Below, in pieces: positions 46,201 to 57,528 of a DNA stretch of 64,000 nt (the stretch's first letter is position 1; each line of letters opens with the position of its first letter). The position numbers were made by a program, and so were the translations under genes. The notes beneath the pieces were generated by a model. The model saw only the letters and a program-made list of their open reading frames with translations. It was not told where the DNA came from and searched no databases. Origin of the DNA: Amaurobius ferox (taxonomy: Eukaryota > Arthropoda > Arachnida > Araneae > Amaurobiidae); contig OX578146.1 in assembly GCA_951213105.1 (NCBI GenBank), forward strand, positions 108,487,776 through 108,551,775. Reading direction: 5' to 3'.

Positions 46201-47238
46201 TTTTTCTCCCTAAGTGTACAAAATGGAGGGAGGGAGTGAAAGTCTCGCAGAAGTTAGAACCCTCCCGAATGAAATAACGTTGCTGTAATTAACTCATCTA
46301 AACATTTTCAATGCTGGCAGTTGATTTAATACGGCTAAATTATTGGCCAGTATAAAAAGCTGCATGGATACCCTTTCTGCATTGAAATTAAATCTGAAAC
46401 ATATTATTTACAATTGATTATACAATCTAAATTACAGTTGAGGAAATATTATAACATCTAACTTACAGTTGAAATGACGAACTGGGGTACAACTAACTCT
46501 TCACTTACCTAGAACAAAAATGAAGTAGAAAATTTAGTAAAAAAAACATAAATTGAAAACTGGGTGAAAAAATGGTAACATTCCATCCAAAAACTATAAG
46601 AAATGTTATCCTTTCTTCACTCAGATGTTCAAGTTTTAGTCACACACATTTAAACAAAAGATACATTTAAACAAAAGCTACATTTAAACAAAAGACTTTT
46701 TACGTACAAAACACGAAACATTTTTTTTCTATCAAAAACTATCGAAATTATTTTGAAATCTATTTTACACAATCGATATATCGTAGCAGAACTTTGACTT
46801 TATTGTTTAATCAGCAGATATACCTGGAGTTGCTCGTAATTTAAAATATATGCTGATTTCAGTAGTATTCTAAATTACATTTTTCTATTAAAATACTTAA
46901 ATAAATTTCCCTAACAATAAGTATAAGAATTTTTGTTCCCGCTATATAAAATTATCTGCACAGCAGATATAAAAATAAAAATTTTGTTTCCAGTTTGTAA
47001 ATAAATTTGCAAAATTAATGTTTTTTGCAAATTTAAATTTAGTCAATATAAGCCACAATAAAGACGCTAAAATAATAAATACGATATATCCGTATCAATA
47101 TTATCTTGGTTCAATAATTGGATACACACAATAGAAAATATACGATTTTGCAAAATACTTGCCATAATAAAACAGATGACTACATTAAAAATATCAACAA
47201 TTCCCGTAATTTTATAACCCAAGGCCATAAATAAAAAA
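46201..47238. other. No recognised feature
   Basis: AT-rich. A doubled ACATTTAAACAAAAG word lies near 46640-46695. Confidence 0.4.
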
Positions 47239-48012
47239 TCTGATGTGAGCAGCACATGACTTTCCCTGTAGACTTATATTAACGTTCTCTTTATTTTAAT
47301 TAAATTTATTTCACTTTTAATTCAATTTTCGTTCTCATTCGCTAACCTGGCTTATTTTCAAAGGTGGCGTAGGGAAAGTACGGAAAACTAAAATATCTCG
47401 AGAACGGCTAGTCCTAGTGTAATGGGGTTGGTCTTATTCTTTTCGTCTTTAAAAATTACGTATTAAATCAGCATTAAATGGATATATTTGAGTATACCCA
47501 GTTCTTTAGTTTAGATTTGGGCGATTTTTGCGGGCCATTTTGCAAAAAAAGGCAGGTCATTTTTTTCCGAATCATACCAAAATCTAATCAGTACCAGGGT
47601 ATCCCACAAGTGACTCATCTACCGAATTTTGTGAAATTCGGTCGATTAGTTTTTCAGTTAGAGTGGATACAAGCTTTTGCGGGCCATTTCGCAAAAAAGG
47701 CGGGTTCTTTTATCCCGAATCGTACCCAAAACTAATCAGCATCAGACTCTCTCACAAGTAACTTACCTACCAAATTTTGTGAAATTCGGTCCATTAGTTT
47801 TTTAGTTAGAGTGGATACAAAATCTGCACAGACAGACAGACACACAGACACACAGACAGACACACAGACACACACACAGACGTCACGCTAAAAATAGTTT
47901 TTTCGTATTCTAGAGGTCTCGAAACGTATAGATCCGTCGAAAACTCGAGTTGCGATTTTCGGCATGATTCCAATACTTTCCCTATACATTACCATGTATT
48001 GCAGGGAAAGTA
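47239..48012 (+). mobile_element. Family A element, full length
   Basis: TCTGATGTGAGCAGCACATG to TTGCAGGGAAAGTA, A-rich on both sides. The internal repeat of the GTGAAATTCGGTC unit is clear, and the CAGACACACAGACA tract lies at 47828-47880. Closely related to the copy at 49304-50065. Confidence 0.8.
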
Positions 48013-48201
48013 AAAATATAACATATATTTAAAAAATTTATATAAACGAATGATATAAATTCCTTTATTTAAATCATCTACCATACGAACACATTTGATT
48101 AAACTCCGCTACTAAGGATATAATTTTAGTCAAATAAATTATCGGTAAAAAAAAACGTCTACATAATGCTATTTCTATGAAAAGTTTGATTTTGTGTGTG
48201 G

Positions 48202-48262
48202 AAACCCCAGGCCGTCCGACACATCCAGAGGACTTGAGCAACTATTTGGACGACCGGCTGAT
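48202..48262 (-). repeat. Decayed SINE 3' end
   Basis: GAAACCCCAGGCCGTCCGAC ... CTATTTGGACGACCGG resembles the reverse complement of the array-family SINE terminus, with many changes. Confidence 0.35.
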
Positions 48263-49303
48263 TTTGTGTGTGTGTTTTTTTAATTAATATCGCGATAACT
48301 CCTGAACCTAAAAATTCGAAACTTGGACTGAGTTAGCCGCAGTGAAGTAGGGAATAACCATACGGGGAAAAAAAATCTCTCAAAAACTATGGATTTGTAT
48401 ACGGAAGATAAACAGACTTTTAATTTTTGTATATAAATTTTCACTATACCCTTAGTTAAAATATGTATACCCTCGGTATACCAAGGAAAAGTAACAATGG
48501 AATACCAAAAATTCGACTATTAAATATTGATGGAATTAATTGTTCTGTAAGACTGTTCTGTAAGGACTAATTAAATATGTGTGATAGTAGGTTGAGGTTC
48601 TTATAAGCAAAAACTTCCAAACTTATTTTATACATTTGTTTTAAAGCAATGTAATTTCGTAATAAAAATTGCCTGCAATAGCAATTAACGTTATCAAGAG
48701 TTTAAAGATGAACATAAAAGACCTACCCCCTTCTTCTACCATAAAGATAGCGGTTCGGAACGTAAAGAGCATGTGCTTCAGTCTAACAAATTGCCATACT
48801 CTAAGTGCCAATAGGGGTGAAATCCCGCCTTCCAATGAATGTTGGTTATCCCAAAGCATCGGAAATTAATGGCCCCATTCACGGCTATTTATATGGGAAT
48901 CTGACCACATCCCGTACTATAATTCGACAAAGTGCCATACGGCAGAATGCTACAATTGCTGGTAAATAAGGTTTATATCGAACAGTATTTTCCAACCAGT
49001 GTGTCGCGACACCTTGAATGTACCACGACTCTGTAGCAAGAGTGTCGAACATTTATTAGAATTATTAAACGTAATTGCTAAAATTAAATCTTGCGTTAGC
49101 TTCTCATATTTTTAACACCATTCATTTTTAGACACCCCCTCCCCAAGTAATACTCAGTTGGTGTCACCAAGTAATACTAAGTGTTACCAAGTAATACTAA
49201 GTGTGTAGCAAAAGCAAAAAAGTTGGAAACTCATTATGCTATGAATAGCCAACCTCTTTATCATATTGTCAAGAATATGGGTTTTGTATACAATACCAAA
49301 AAA
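48263..49303. other. No recognised gene
   Basis: At 49150-49205 ACCAAGTAATACTAAGTGT is repeated two to three times. Opposed 66- and 72-codon frames (48641-48869) have no motifs. Confidence 0.4.
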
Positions 49304-50065
49304 TCTGATGTGAGCAGCACATGACTTTCCCTGCAGACTTATATTAACGTTCTCTTTATTTTAATTAAATTTATTTCACTTTTAATTCAATTTTCGTTCT
49401 CATGCGATAACCGGACTTATTTTCAAAGGTGGCGTAGGGAAAGTACGAAAAACTAAAATATCTCGAGAACGGCTAGTCCTAGTGTAATGGGGTTGGTCTT
49501 ATTCTTTTCCTCGTTAAAAATTACGTATTAAATCAGCATTTAATGGATATATTTGAGTATACCCAGTTTTTTATTTTAGATTTTGGCAATTTTTGCGGGC
49601 CATTTCGCAAAAAAAGGCAGGTTATTTTTTTCTGAATCGTACCAAAATCTAATCAGCAACAGGGCGACCTATACGTGACTCATCTACCGAATTTTGTGAA
49701 ATTCGGTCCATTAGTTTTTCAGCTACAGTGGATACAAGCTTTTGCGGGCCATTTCACAAAAAAGGCGGGTTCTTTTATTCCGAATCGTACCCAAAACTAA
49801 TCAGCACCAGCCCCGCCCACAAGTGACTTACCTACAAAATGTTGTGAAATTATGGCCATTAGTTTTTTAGTTAGAGTGGATACAAAATCTGCACAGACAG
49901 ACACACAGACAGACACACAGACACACACACAGACGTCACGCTAAAAATGTTTTTTTCGTATTCTAGAGGTCTCGTAACGTGTAGATCCGTCGAAAACTCG
50001 AGTTGCGATTTTCGGCATGATTCCAATACTTTCCCTATACATTACCATGTATTGCAGGGAAAGTA
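49304..50065 (+). mobile_element. Family A element, full length
   Basis: Both termini and the 3' hairpin are intact. Its 5' body (TCTCTTTATTTTAATTAAATT) carries the same deletion relative to other copies as 47239-48012, marking a shared subfamily. Confidence 0.8.
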
Positions 50066-50965
50066 AAAAAGACAGCTGCAATTGGGGTACCGCCACAAGG
50101 ACTCTCATCTAAAAAGAGCCCCTAAAACTTCTTGCCTAAAAATAGTGCATGGTAAAGAAAAGGGAACAAAACTAAACCTATAAATTTACAACTAAACTCG
50201 TTATTTTCTAGAAAGGGTTAGATAATCGGTTATTTTACTATTTTCTGAATGTTAGGTTAGACTCCGGGATGGGGCATTGGTCAAAGTAACTGCACTTTGT
50301 TGAAGCGCGGGGGGGGGGGGGGGGGTAATTTACTTGGCCATCTCGATAACTAAGTAATTTCTTTCACTAAAAGAGGAGATTCAAAGTATATTCGAAACAG
50401 CTGTATGTTGAATGATTTAATTAATTTTGACTTAATGCTGCTTAAGCTTTTTCAAGTAATTACATTGTTGATTTGTATAGCACTGTTATAAGACTAGAAA
50501 CCCAGTCACTGTTCAAACCACCATCAGCAGCATATACTCAAGTAGCTATGTATTTGCCGTCCTTGAAGCCTGGTTTCACGTATTTTGTCATTCGTCAGCA
50601 AGGAGTATTTCCCTTTACACTTATTAACTAACTTTTGTCCAACATCTTTAACAAGCTCGTTCTCGGCTCCTAAATCATATAGAGCTGAAACTCGGCACAT
50701 AGTTTCATATTACGGACCATTTTCATCTATTAAATTTTCTCATCATTACGTTACCTACGTCGTTACGTCATTTACGCACGTCATGACTATGTTTCTGCAC
50801 TGCCCTTTCCAGACATTTTCTTTAGGAACTACGGTTCAATGTCTTGAGATGAAATTTTCTCCTAGTTCCAAACGCGTCAATGCACATATAATACTGATTA
50901 AATTTGAACGCAAATAAATTACGGGGGGGGGGGGGGGGGGGGGAGAGATGAAGAAAAGGAAGGTT
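50066..50965. other. No recognised gene; long G runs
   Basis: G runs at 50309-50325 and 50923-50943. The 110-codon plus frame at 50585-50917 is Ser/Phe/Thr-rich with no recognised domain. Confidence 0.35.
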
Positions 50966-51235
50966 TACAATGTATTTCACTCTAAAAATTCGAAAGGAAT
51001 GAGGAAGTCACTCTATGGGAGAGTGACAGGCCCCCAAAGCCGGTAATCACTCTTTCAGAGTGATTTGTTTTTGGTCATTTCATTCGTAAAAGGATCCATA
51101 TTTCACTTAAAAGAAAGAGTGAAATATTTTACTCCATTTTCAAGAGTGATTTGCAGTCGATCTTCACATCACTCCTTTACTGAGTGGAATATCCCACCCT
51201 TTATAACGAGTGATTTTCATATCACTTTTTTTCTA
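50966..51235. repeat. Iterated TCACTCT/AGAGTGA hairpin cluster
   Basis: About ten occurrences of GAGTGA or its complement. Three pair as hairpins: GTCACTCT...AGAGTGAC (51006), AATCACTC...GAGTGATT (51046) and GAGTGATT...ATCACT (51209). The 106-codon frame over the block (51065-51385) is probably incidental. Confidence 0.55.
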
Positions 51236-51540
51236 AGCGAAAGCATCTCAAAAATGGCAACAGCGCTGATGTTTACATCGTGCACTAGCAGCATTGGCGA
51301 TGTAGCTGCTTGTTTATTATGGAACTCCATAAGTTTAATTTATAAATTTCTTTTTGTGCGTTTAATCATTATTAGAATAGCATAGTTTGCATTCTAATAC
51401 TGATTGTTAATAATCCTTCGATAAGCGATACCGTTAATGTATCAGTTACCACTTTACACAACGGTACTGCATAGAAAAGTAGAAAATAAATTTTAATCAC
51501 AAATAATATTGAATCGTATTGAGGGTGTACACATACTTAA
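51236..51540. other. No recognised feature
   Basis: AT-rich unique sequence. Confidence 0.4.
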
Positions 51541-51544
51541 TTCA

Positions 51545-51616
51545 GCCCGACCGTCCAAGAAGTTACCTTACACCTTTCTGGTAGGTCGGACGGTCTGGGT
51601 TTCAACAACAACAACA
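51545..51616 (+). repeat. SINE (array family) 3' end, solo fragment
   Basis: GTTACCTTACACCTTTCTGG, then GGTTTCAACAACAACAAC. It confirms the (CAA)n tail seen at 24651. All 5' parts are missing. Confidence 0.7.
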
Positions 51617-51987
51617 TACTTAATTCATAGCAATATTATATAAATCTTATCCAAAATCGACATTATGCAAACTTGCTGAAAGGGAAATGAGAGTGTTAGG
51701 CAGATTGAATTCAAGACAATACTATCTTATCAGTATCTAATATTGATATTATACTAAATTATCGTATTTCATCTGCTCACATCCTCATTTCCCTTTGACA
51801 ATTTTGCATAGTATCAATTTTGGATAATGATTAATTACATTTGTATAGTATTGTTTTGAATTGAATCTACCTACACTCTCGATTTGGTTTAATTTCGTAT
51901 GCGATTAAAATTTACATTCTATTTTTCCGTGTACAACACTGTAGTGTAAAGGAAGGACATTGAAAAACTTTTTCTCAATTTATTTTT
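51617..51987. other. Unassigned sequence with a weak inverted pair
   Basis: TTGCTGAAAGGGAAATGAGAG and CATTTCCCTTTGACAATTTT-type words suggest a weak inverted pair (51670-51810). No gene. Confidence 0.35.
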
Positions 51988-52580
51988 TACTTTCCCTGCA
52001 ATACATGGTAATATAGGGAAAGTATTGGAATAATGTCGAAAATCGCAACTCGAGTTTTCAACGGATCTACGCATTTTGTGACCTCTCGAACGCGAAAATA
52101 CTATTTTTAGCGTGACGTCTGTGTGTGTGTCTGTCGCTCTGTGCAATGTATGTATCCACTCTAACTCAAAAACTAATGGACCGAATTTTAGAAAATTTGG
52201 TAGATAAGTCACTTGTGGGTTACCCTGGTGCTGATTAGATTTTGGTACGATTCGGAAAAAAATAACCTACCTTTTTTTTGCGAAATGGCCCGCAAAAATC
52301 GTCAAAATAAAAACTAAAAACTACGTATGTTGAAATATATCAATTAAATGCTTGTTTAATACGTAATTTTTAACGATGAAAAGAATAAGACCAACTCCAT
52401 TACACTAGGTCTAGCCGTTCACGAGATATTTCAGTTTTTTTACATTTTCGGTACTCCACCGTTGAAAAAAGCTCAGTTACCAACTGAGAATGGAAATCGA
52501 ATTAAAAGTGAAAATTCAGTGTTATTTGAAATAATTATGGACGTTATTTTGTGCAATTAAACTCAGTATAATGAATTATT
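51988..52580 (-). mobile_element. Family A element, 5'-truncated
   Basis: 3' hairpin end (TACTTTCCCTGCAATACATG) through to the TTAAACTCAGTATAATGAATT word, where it abuts a family B 5' end (ACAAGAAAGATCAATCATGC). The family A 5' terminus is missing. Confidence 0.75.
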
Positions 52581-53030
52581 GAAAACACAAGAAAGATCAA
52601 TCATGCATAAGCATTGATTATGAAACACTTTCCAACTGAAATGCAATTTTATTTAAAAATCTTTAAAATGTGATACATTCAGTGGTGATATATTTTACAT
52701 TATCACAGTACTACAGTAATTTATTATACTTAAATGTTTAAAACTGTATCGAAATATAAATCATCTGATTCTCTATGCAAAATCAATTAATATTTCATTC
52801 ATATAACTTGTATTCCAGACTCCAGAGCTAAATGATTTTGTGTGAAAAAAATTCAGCAATTCTTATGTAACTCACCTTACAATCGCTTCAGATATTTGCA
52901 TTCTGCATAAGTTAAAATTAGGCTTCGTTGAAGAAATAATAAAAGTTTAGGGATCATTTAAAATCACAACTATTGTAATTGCATAGGCACGGAATTTAGA
53001 TACACAGATAATACACAGATACACAGATAA
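52581..53030 (+). mobile_element. Family B 5' part
   Basis: Begins ACAAGAAAGATCAATCATGC with the 5' hairpin and AAACACTTTCCAACT word and follows family B for ~450 bp. It breaks off in a CACAGATAATA microduplication beside the next family A copy. Confidence 0.7.
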
Positions 53031-53050
53031 TATATGTGTGTGTGTGCGTG

Positions 53051-53885
53051 TATTTAAAGTACTGGAATCGTGCCGAAGATCGGAACTCGAATTTTCAAAC
53101 GATCTACACGTTTTGGGACTTCTAGAACACGAAAAAACAATTTTTAGGAAGACGTCTGTGTGTGTAAGAGTGTATCTGTGTATGTTTCTGTGTGTCTGTG
53201 AGGATATTACATCGACTCTAATTGAAAAACTAATGGACCGAATTTCATAAAATTTGGTAGGTATGTTTTTTTGTGGGAAATTCTGATGTTCATTAGATTA
53301 TAGTACGATTCGCAATAAAAGAATCTGCCTTCTTTGCGAAATGGCCGGCAGAAATTGCCTTTATCCACTCTAGCTAAAAACTAATAGAACAAATTTAACA
53401 AAATTTGGTGTATAATATTTGAATGACCTACAAGTGATTTACATACCAAATTTAACAAAATTTGGTACATAAATCATTTGTAGGTTATTCTAGTACGATT
53501 CAGGAAAAAGGAACGGGCTATTTTTGCGAAATGGCCCGCAAAAATCGTTAAATATAAAAATAAAGGACTACGTGTGCTCAATTATAGCAATTAAATTCCT
53601 ATTTTACACGTGATTTTTGACAACAAAAAGAATAAGACTAACCCCATTACTCTAAGACTAGCCGTTCTTGAGATATTTTAGTTTTTTCGCGTTTTCGCTA
53701 AACCACCTTTGACAATAAGTCCAGCTATCAAAAGAGAACCAAATTTAAGTTTAACGTGCAAATTCAATGTCATTTAAAATACTTATGGCTTTTATTTTGT
53801 ACAGATAAACTCAAATTATTATTGAAGAAATAAAGAGAACGTGAATATGAGTCTGCAGGGAAAGACATGTGCTGCCCACATCAGA
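53051..53885 (-). mobile_element. Family A element, 3' hairpin lost
   Basis: Starts inside the 3' region (AAAGTACTGGAATCGTGCCG) and continues to the intact 5' end GTGCTGCCCACATCAGA. Several sites differ from the other copies, so it is older. Confidence 0.7.
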
Positions 53886-54295
53886 ATTTTTAACAATATT
53901 ACAACAATGATTTATAGAAGTGAACGGGGATTATTTGCAGTTCATTTCGAAAAAAATGTATGATCTATATCTAAAGATCCATCAAATTTTTGTAGAATAA
54001 AAAGTTCAACAAATTTAAGTTGTGTACCAAATTTTAACTCTCTAGGACGTCGGAAAGTGCATTAAAAATGCCATCAAATAAGTATATCATGAAGAGTTAT
54101 ATAAAATTAAAAAAAAAATTTAAAAATTGTTATCTACCAAATTTATTTTAAAATGTGAAGTCTCTCTCATATACAAAATGATTAAAGTTTTGGAAAGATA
54201 TTTATTATATAATATATCGCTTTTTTCTTTCTGGAGGATATCCCAAAAGTCAGAATTTAATTGAATTTGTTTTTTCCCCTATATTAAATATTTTT
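53886..54295. other. Unassigned sequence between family A and family B
   Basis: AT-rich. CCAAATTTTAACTCTCTAGG resembles phrases found in other dispersed repeats. No gene. Confidence 0.4.
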
Positions 54296-54668
54296 TAATT
54301 AAAAAACTACTTAACATATTTTACTGAAATTTTTTATATATATTTTATGGGATAATGTGAATATTTTCTAAAAATTTCGAAGCAATTTGTGAATTTTAAA
54401 TTTGCTTAAAAAAATGTTTGAAAAATTAGTTCCCATAGGGTTCAATGTATTTCATTTTTTCAACCCGGGTTAAATAAAAAACTAATTGGGTGATATTATT
54501 TATTTATATTCCCATTGGTCCCACAGACCGTCTGATAAACATACTAAAATTTCATTTTGATAAAGTCATTTTTACGGCAGTAATCGTGCTAACGGACGGA
54601 CAGACAGACAGACAGACAGACAGAATGAACAAAGTCATAAACACTTTTCAACTATGTTGTAAAGTGTT
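54296..54668 (+). mobile_element. Family B 3' part
   Basis: From AAAAAACTACTTAACATATTTT to the 3' hairpin AACACTTTTCAAC...GTTGTAAAGTGTT, with a clean CAGACAGA tract (54600-54623). The 3' end directly abuts a family A 5' fragment. Confidence 0.75.
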
Positions 54669-54728
54669 AATAAAGAGAACGTGAATATGAGTCTGCAGGA
54701 AAAGTCATGTGCTGCCCACATCAGATTT
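54669..54728 (-). mobile_element. Family A 5'-end fragment
   Basis: Only the 60-bp terminal region (AAAGTCATGTGCTGCCCACA) remains. Neighbouring 77- and 63-codon frames (54681-54914) start inside it and are not conserved. Confidence 0.65.
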
Positions 54729-54913
54729 TTCTTATTCGTATTTCTCTGTTATACGATAGATGGCGTTTCACAAGCCACATGCTACAACAATCATGTTATT
54801 TATTTTCATGCCATGCACACGCAACAGATTTTTCATTACCAACCCTCTATATCACCTGCATGGCTATTCATACTTTTGTCAAATCTAAAGTTACATGACA
54901 TCACTGAATCTTA

Positions 54914-55043
54914 AAAAATACTGATGCAGACAACACATGACTTTCGCTACAGACTCAAAATCTTTTTCTCTTAATTTCTTTAATAATTCATTAGATTGAG
55001 CAACACTGAATTTGCAAGTGACACTGAATTTGCACTTTTAATC
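54914..55043 (+). mobile_element. Family A 5' fragment
   Basis: CTGATGCAGACAACACATGACTTTCGC through ACTGAATTTGCACTTTTAATC, then an inverted family A copy. Diverged. Confidence 0.6.
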
Positions 55044-55050
55044 TAATTTT

Positions 55051-55986
55051 TACTTTCCCTACAATGCATGGTAATGTATAGGGAAAGTATTGGAATCATG
55101 TCGAAAATCGCAACTCGAGTTTTCGACGGATCTACACGTTTCAAGACCTCTAGAATACGAAAAACTATTTTTACTGTGACGGCTGTGTGTGTGTCTGTCT
55201 GTGCAATGTATGTATCCACTATAACTCAAAAACTAATAGACCGAATTTCATAAAATTTGGTAGGTAAGTCACTTGGATGTGACCCTGGTGCTGCTTAGTT
55301 TTTGGTACGATTCGTAAAAACAAAACCCTCTTTTTTTTGCGAAATGGCCCGTAAAAGTTTCATTTATCCGCTCTAGCTAAAATAGTTATTTACCAAATTT
55401 CACAAAATTTGGTAGATAACTTACTTGTTGGATACTCAGGTGCTGATTAGAATTTGGTACGATTCGGAAAAGAAGAACCCGCCTTTTTTACGAAATGGCC
55501 CGCAAAAATTTCATGTATCCACCCTAGCTAAAATACTAATTGACCAAATTTCAGAATATTTGGTAGATAAGTTACTTGTGGGACACTCTCGTGCTGATTC
55601 GATTTTGGTACGATTCGGAAAATAACAACCTGTCTTTTTTTTAAGAAAATGGCACGTAAACATCGCCAAAATCTAAAAAAAAAAAGACTACGTATGCTCA
55701 AATGTATCAATTAAATTCTTGTTTTATACGCAATTTTTGATGAGGAAAATAATATAACACGCTCCATTATACTTTAGGACTAACCGTTCTCAAGATATTT
55801 GAGATTTCTTTCATTTTTGTTATCATCGGAAAAATGTCCAATTACCAAATAAAAACAAAAATTGAATTAAAAATGCAAATTTAGTGTTATTTGGTGCAGT
55901 TAAACTGAATCTAATAAATTATTAAAGAAATAAAGAAAATATGAATTTAAATCTGCAGGGAAAGTCATATGCTGCCCACATCAGAT
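55051..55986 (-). mobile_element. Family A element, full length with three internal units
   Basis: ACTTTCCCTACAATGCATGG to GTGCTGCCCACATCAGA. It has one more internal ~115-bp unit (GAAATGGCCCG...CTAGCTAAAATA) than most copies, accounting for its greater length (~935 bp). Confidence 0.8.
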
Positions 55987-55987
55987 T

Positions 55988-56697
55988 TTTATTTTCATTT
56001 GGTAACTGGACATATTTTCAAAGGCGCGCGTAGCAAAAATGTGAAAAACTAAAATACCTCGAGAAAGGCTAGTCCTAGAGTAATGGGGTCAATCTTATTC
56101 TTTTCATCGTCAAAAATGACGTATAAAACAAGCATTTAATCGATACATCTGAGCATACGTAATATTTTATTTTAGATTTTGACGATTTTTGTGGTCCGTT
56201 TAATAAAAAAGGCAAGTTCTTTTTTTCTCGAATTGTTACCAAAATCTAATCAGCACCAGGGTAACCTATAAGTGACTTATCCACAAAATTTTGTGAAATT
56301 TAATCAATTAGTGTTTTAGATGAATTGGATACATGCGATTTTTTCAGGTCATTTCGCAAAAAAAAGTGGGTTCTTTTATCCCGAATCGTACCAAAATCTA
56401 ATCAGCATCGGGGTCGCCCACAAGTAACTTATCTATAAAATTTTATGAAATTTGGTCAATTAGTTTTTTAGTTAGAGCGGATACAAAATCTGCACAGGCA
56501 GACAGACAGCCACACAGACAGACACACAGCCACACAGACAGACACACAGACACACACACACAGACGTCACGCTAAAAATAGTTTTTTCGTATTCTCGAGG
56601 TCTTGAAACGTGTAGATCCGTCGAAAACTCGAGTTGCGATTTTCGGCATGATTCCAATACTTTCCCTATACATTACCATGTATTTGCAGAGAAAGTA
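55988..56697 (+). mobile_element. Family A element lacking its 5' end, inverted to the previous copy
   Basis: Begins at TTTTCATTTGGTAACTGG and ends in the 3' hairpin and AGAGAAAGTA. With 55051-55986 it forms a long interrupted inverted pair. Confidence 0.75.
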
Positions 56698-56711
56698 AAA
56701 AAAAAAAAAAT

Positions 56712-56945
56712 GATCGTACTAAGAAAACAGGGCAACTACATACAAGCTCTGCTGAGAGGAAGGTTTATGATAAACTAATGCGGGTTGGTGAACTTCAAAG
56801 ATTCCCTGAGCTAATTCTGAACACGGAGCGTTCCAATCGCAAGAAGGCCCTCCAGAAATCCATTCTAGAAGTCCATAAATCGCACTTGATGTACAACCAT
56901 CGGCCGGCAATCGGACAGGAACAAAATCCCAGTGTCAGAAGGTAG
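56712..56945 (+). CDS. Unrecognised 77-codon coding-like fragment
   Basis: An ATG-less open frame that looks protein-like: charged, with balanced composition, e.g. SAERKVYDKLMRVGELQRF and ERSNRKKALQKSILEVHK. It contrasts with the Phe/Ile/Tyr-rich noise elsewhere. It begins right after the A-run at the end of a family A copy and stops at TAG 56943-56945. An AAG|GTAGAC near the stop could be a splice donor. It could be an exon, a gene remnant or a fragment of an unknown element. Confidence 0.3.
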   Translation, partial: DRTKKTGQLHTSSAERKVYDKLMRVGELQRFPELILNTERSNRKKALQKSILEVHKSHLMYNHRPAIGQEQNPSVRR

Positions 56946-57528
56946 ACGGATGCTGCACAGAGAGAAAGGAGAATGTGGTAATTGTACTAACCTCCAGTTG
57001 CGTTGACCCTTCCTTGAGAAAATCTTGAGAAAGATTCGATGGGTGGAGGTCATTAGACTAGGAGTGGTCAGATTCTGTTTATTTACTTGGGATTCGTTGA
57101 GATTGTGGAGGCATAGCATTTATTTAGGTGTGAATATCGTACTTTGAATGCGTACAATTTATAGTTAATGCAGCTTAAAGCACAGAAAATCTGATGTGCG
57201 CAGATTTTGCTTTATACTTAATTAAAATTGGATTTATCATTTTATTTATTTATTTATTAATATTCACTGAAATGAGATTATATTCGATCACGAGATTACA
57301 CAATAATATGAAATATATATGTATTTAAAATTCCATCAAATTTGCTGATTTTATATAATTTCATTTTCAGGTGGCGGCTTGGCGAACTTTTAAATGACGC
57401 CAACTCTCCTAAATTAATAAAAGAACAAAAATATTTCGAGAACGTTGTACTCTCACAGTAGTGGCAGTGATTTCATTCGTTTTGTTATCATAATTTACAT
57501 ATGAATTTAGAACTTGTTAAAGTTAAAT
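56946..57528. other. Unassigned; minor family A scrap at 57186-57215
   Basis: GC-intermediate to about 57120, then AT-rich. Reverse frames at 56865-57119 (84 codons) and 56719-56910 (63 codons) overlap the coding-like plus frame and look like shadows. Confidence 0.35.

Noticed and set aside
50585..51385. Two plus-strand frames of 110 and 106 codons as genes
   Set aside because: No recognisable domain, one lies over the TCACTCT hairpin cluster, and the composition matches the flanking non-coding DNA.
53038..55253. 61-70 residue frames repeated at several family A copies
   Set aside because: They recur because the repeat recurs; frames differ in start and end, include the microsatellite, and have no domain.
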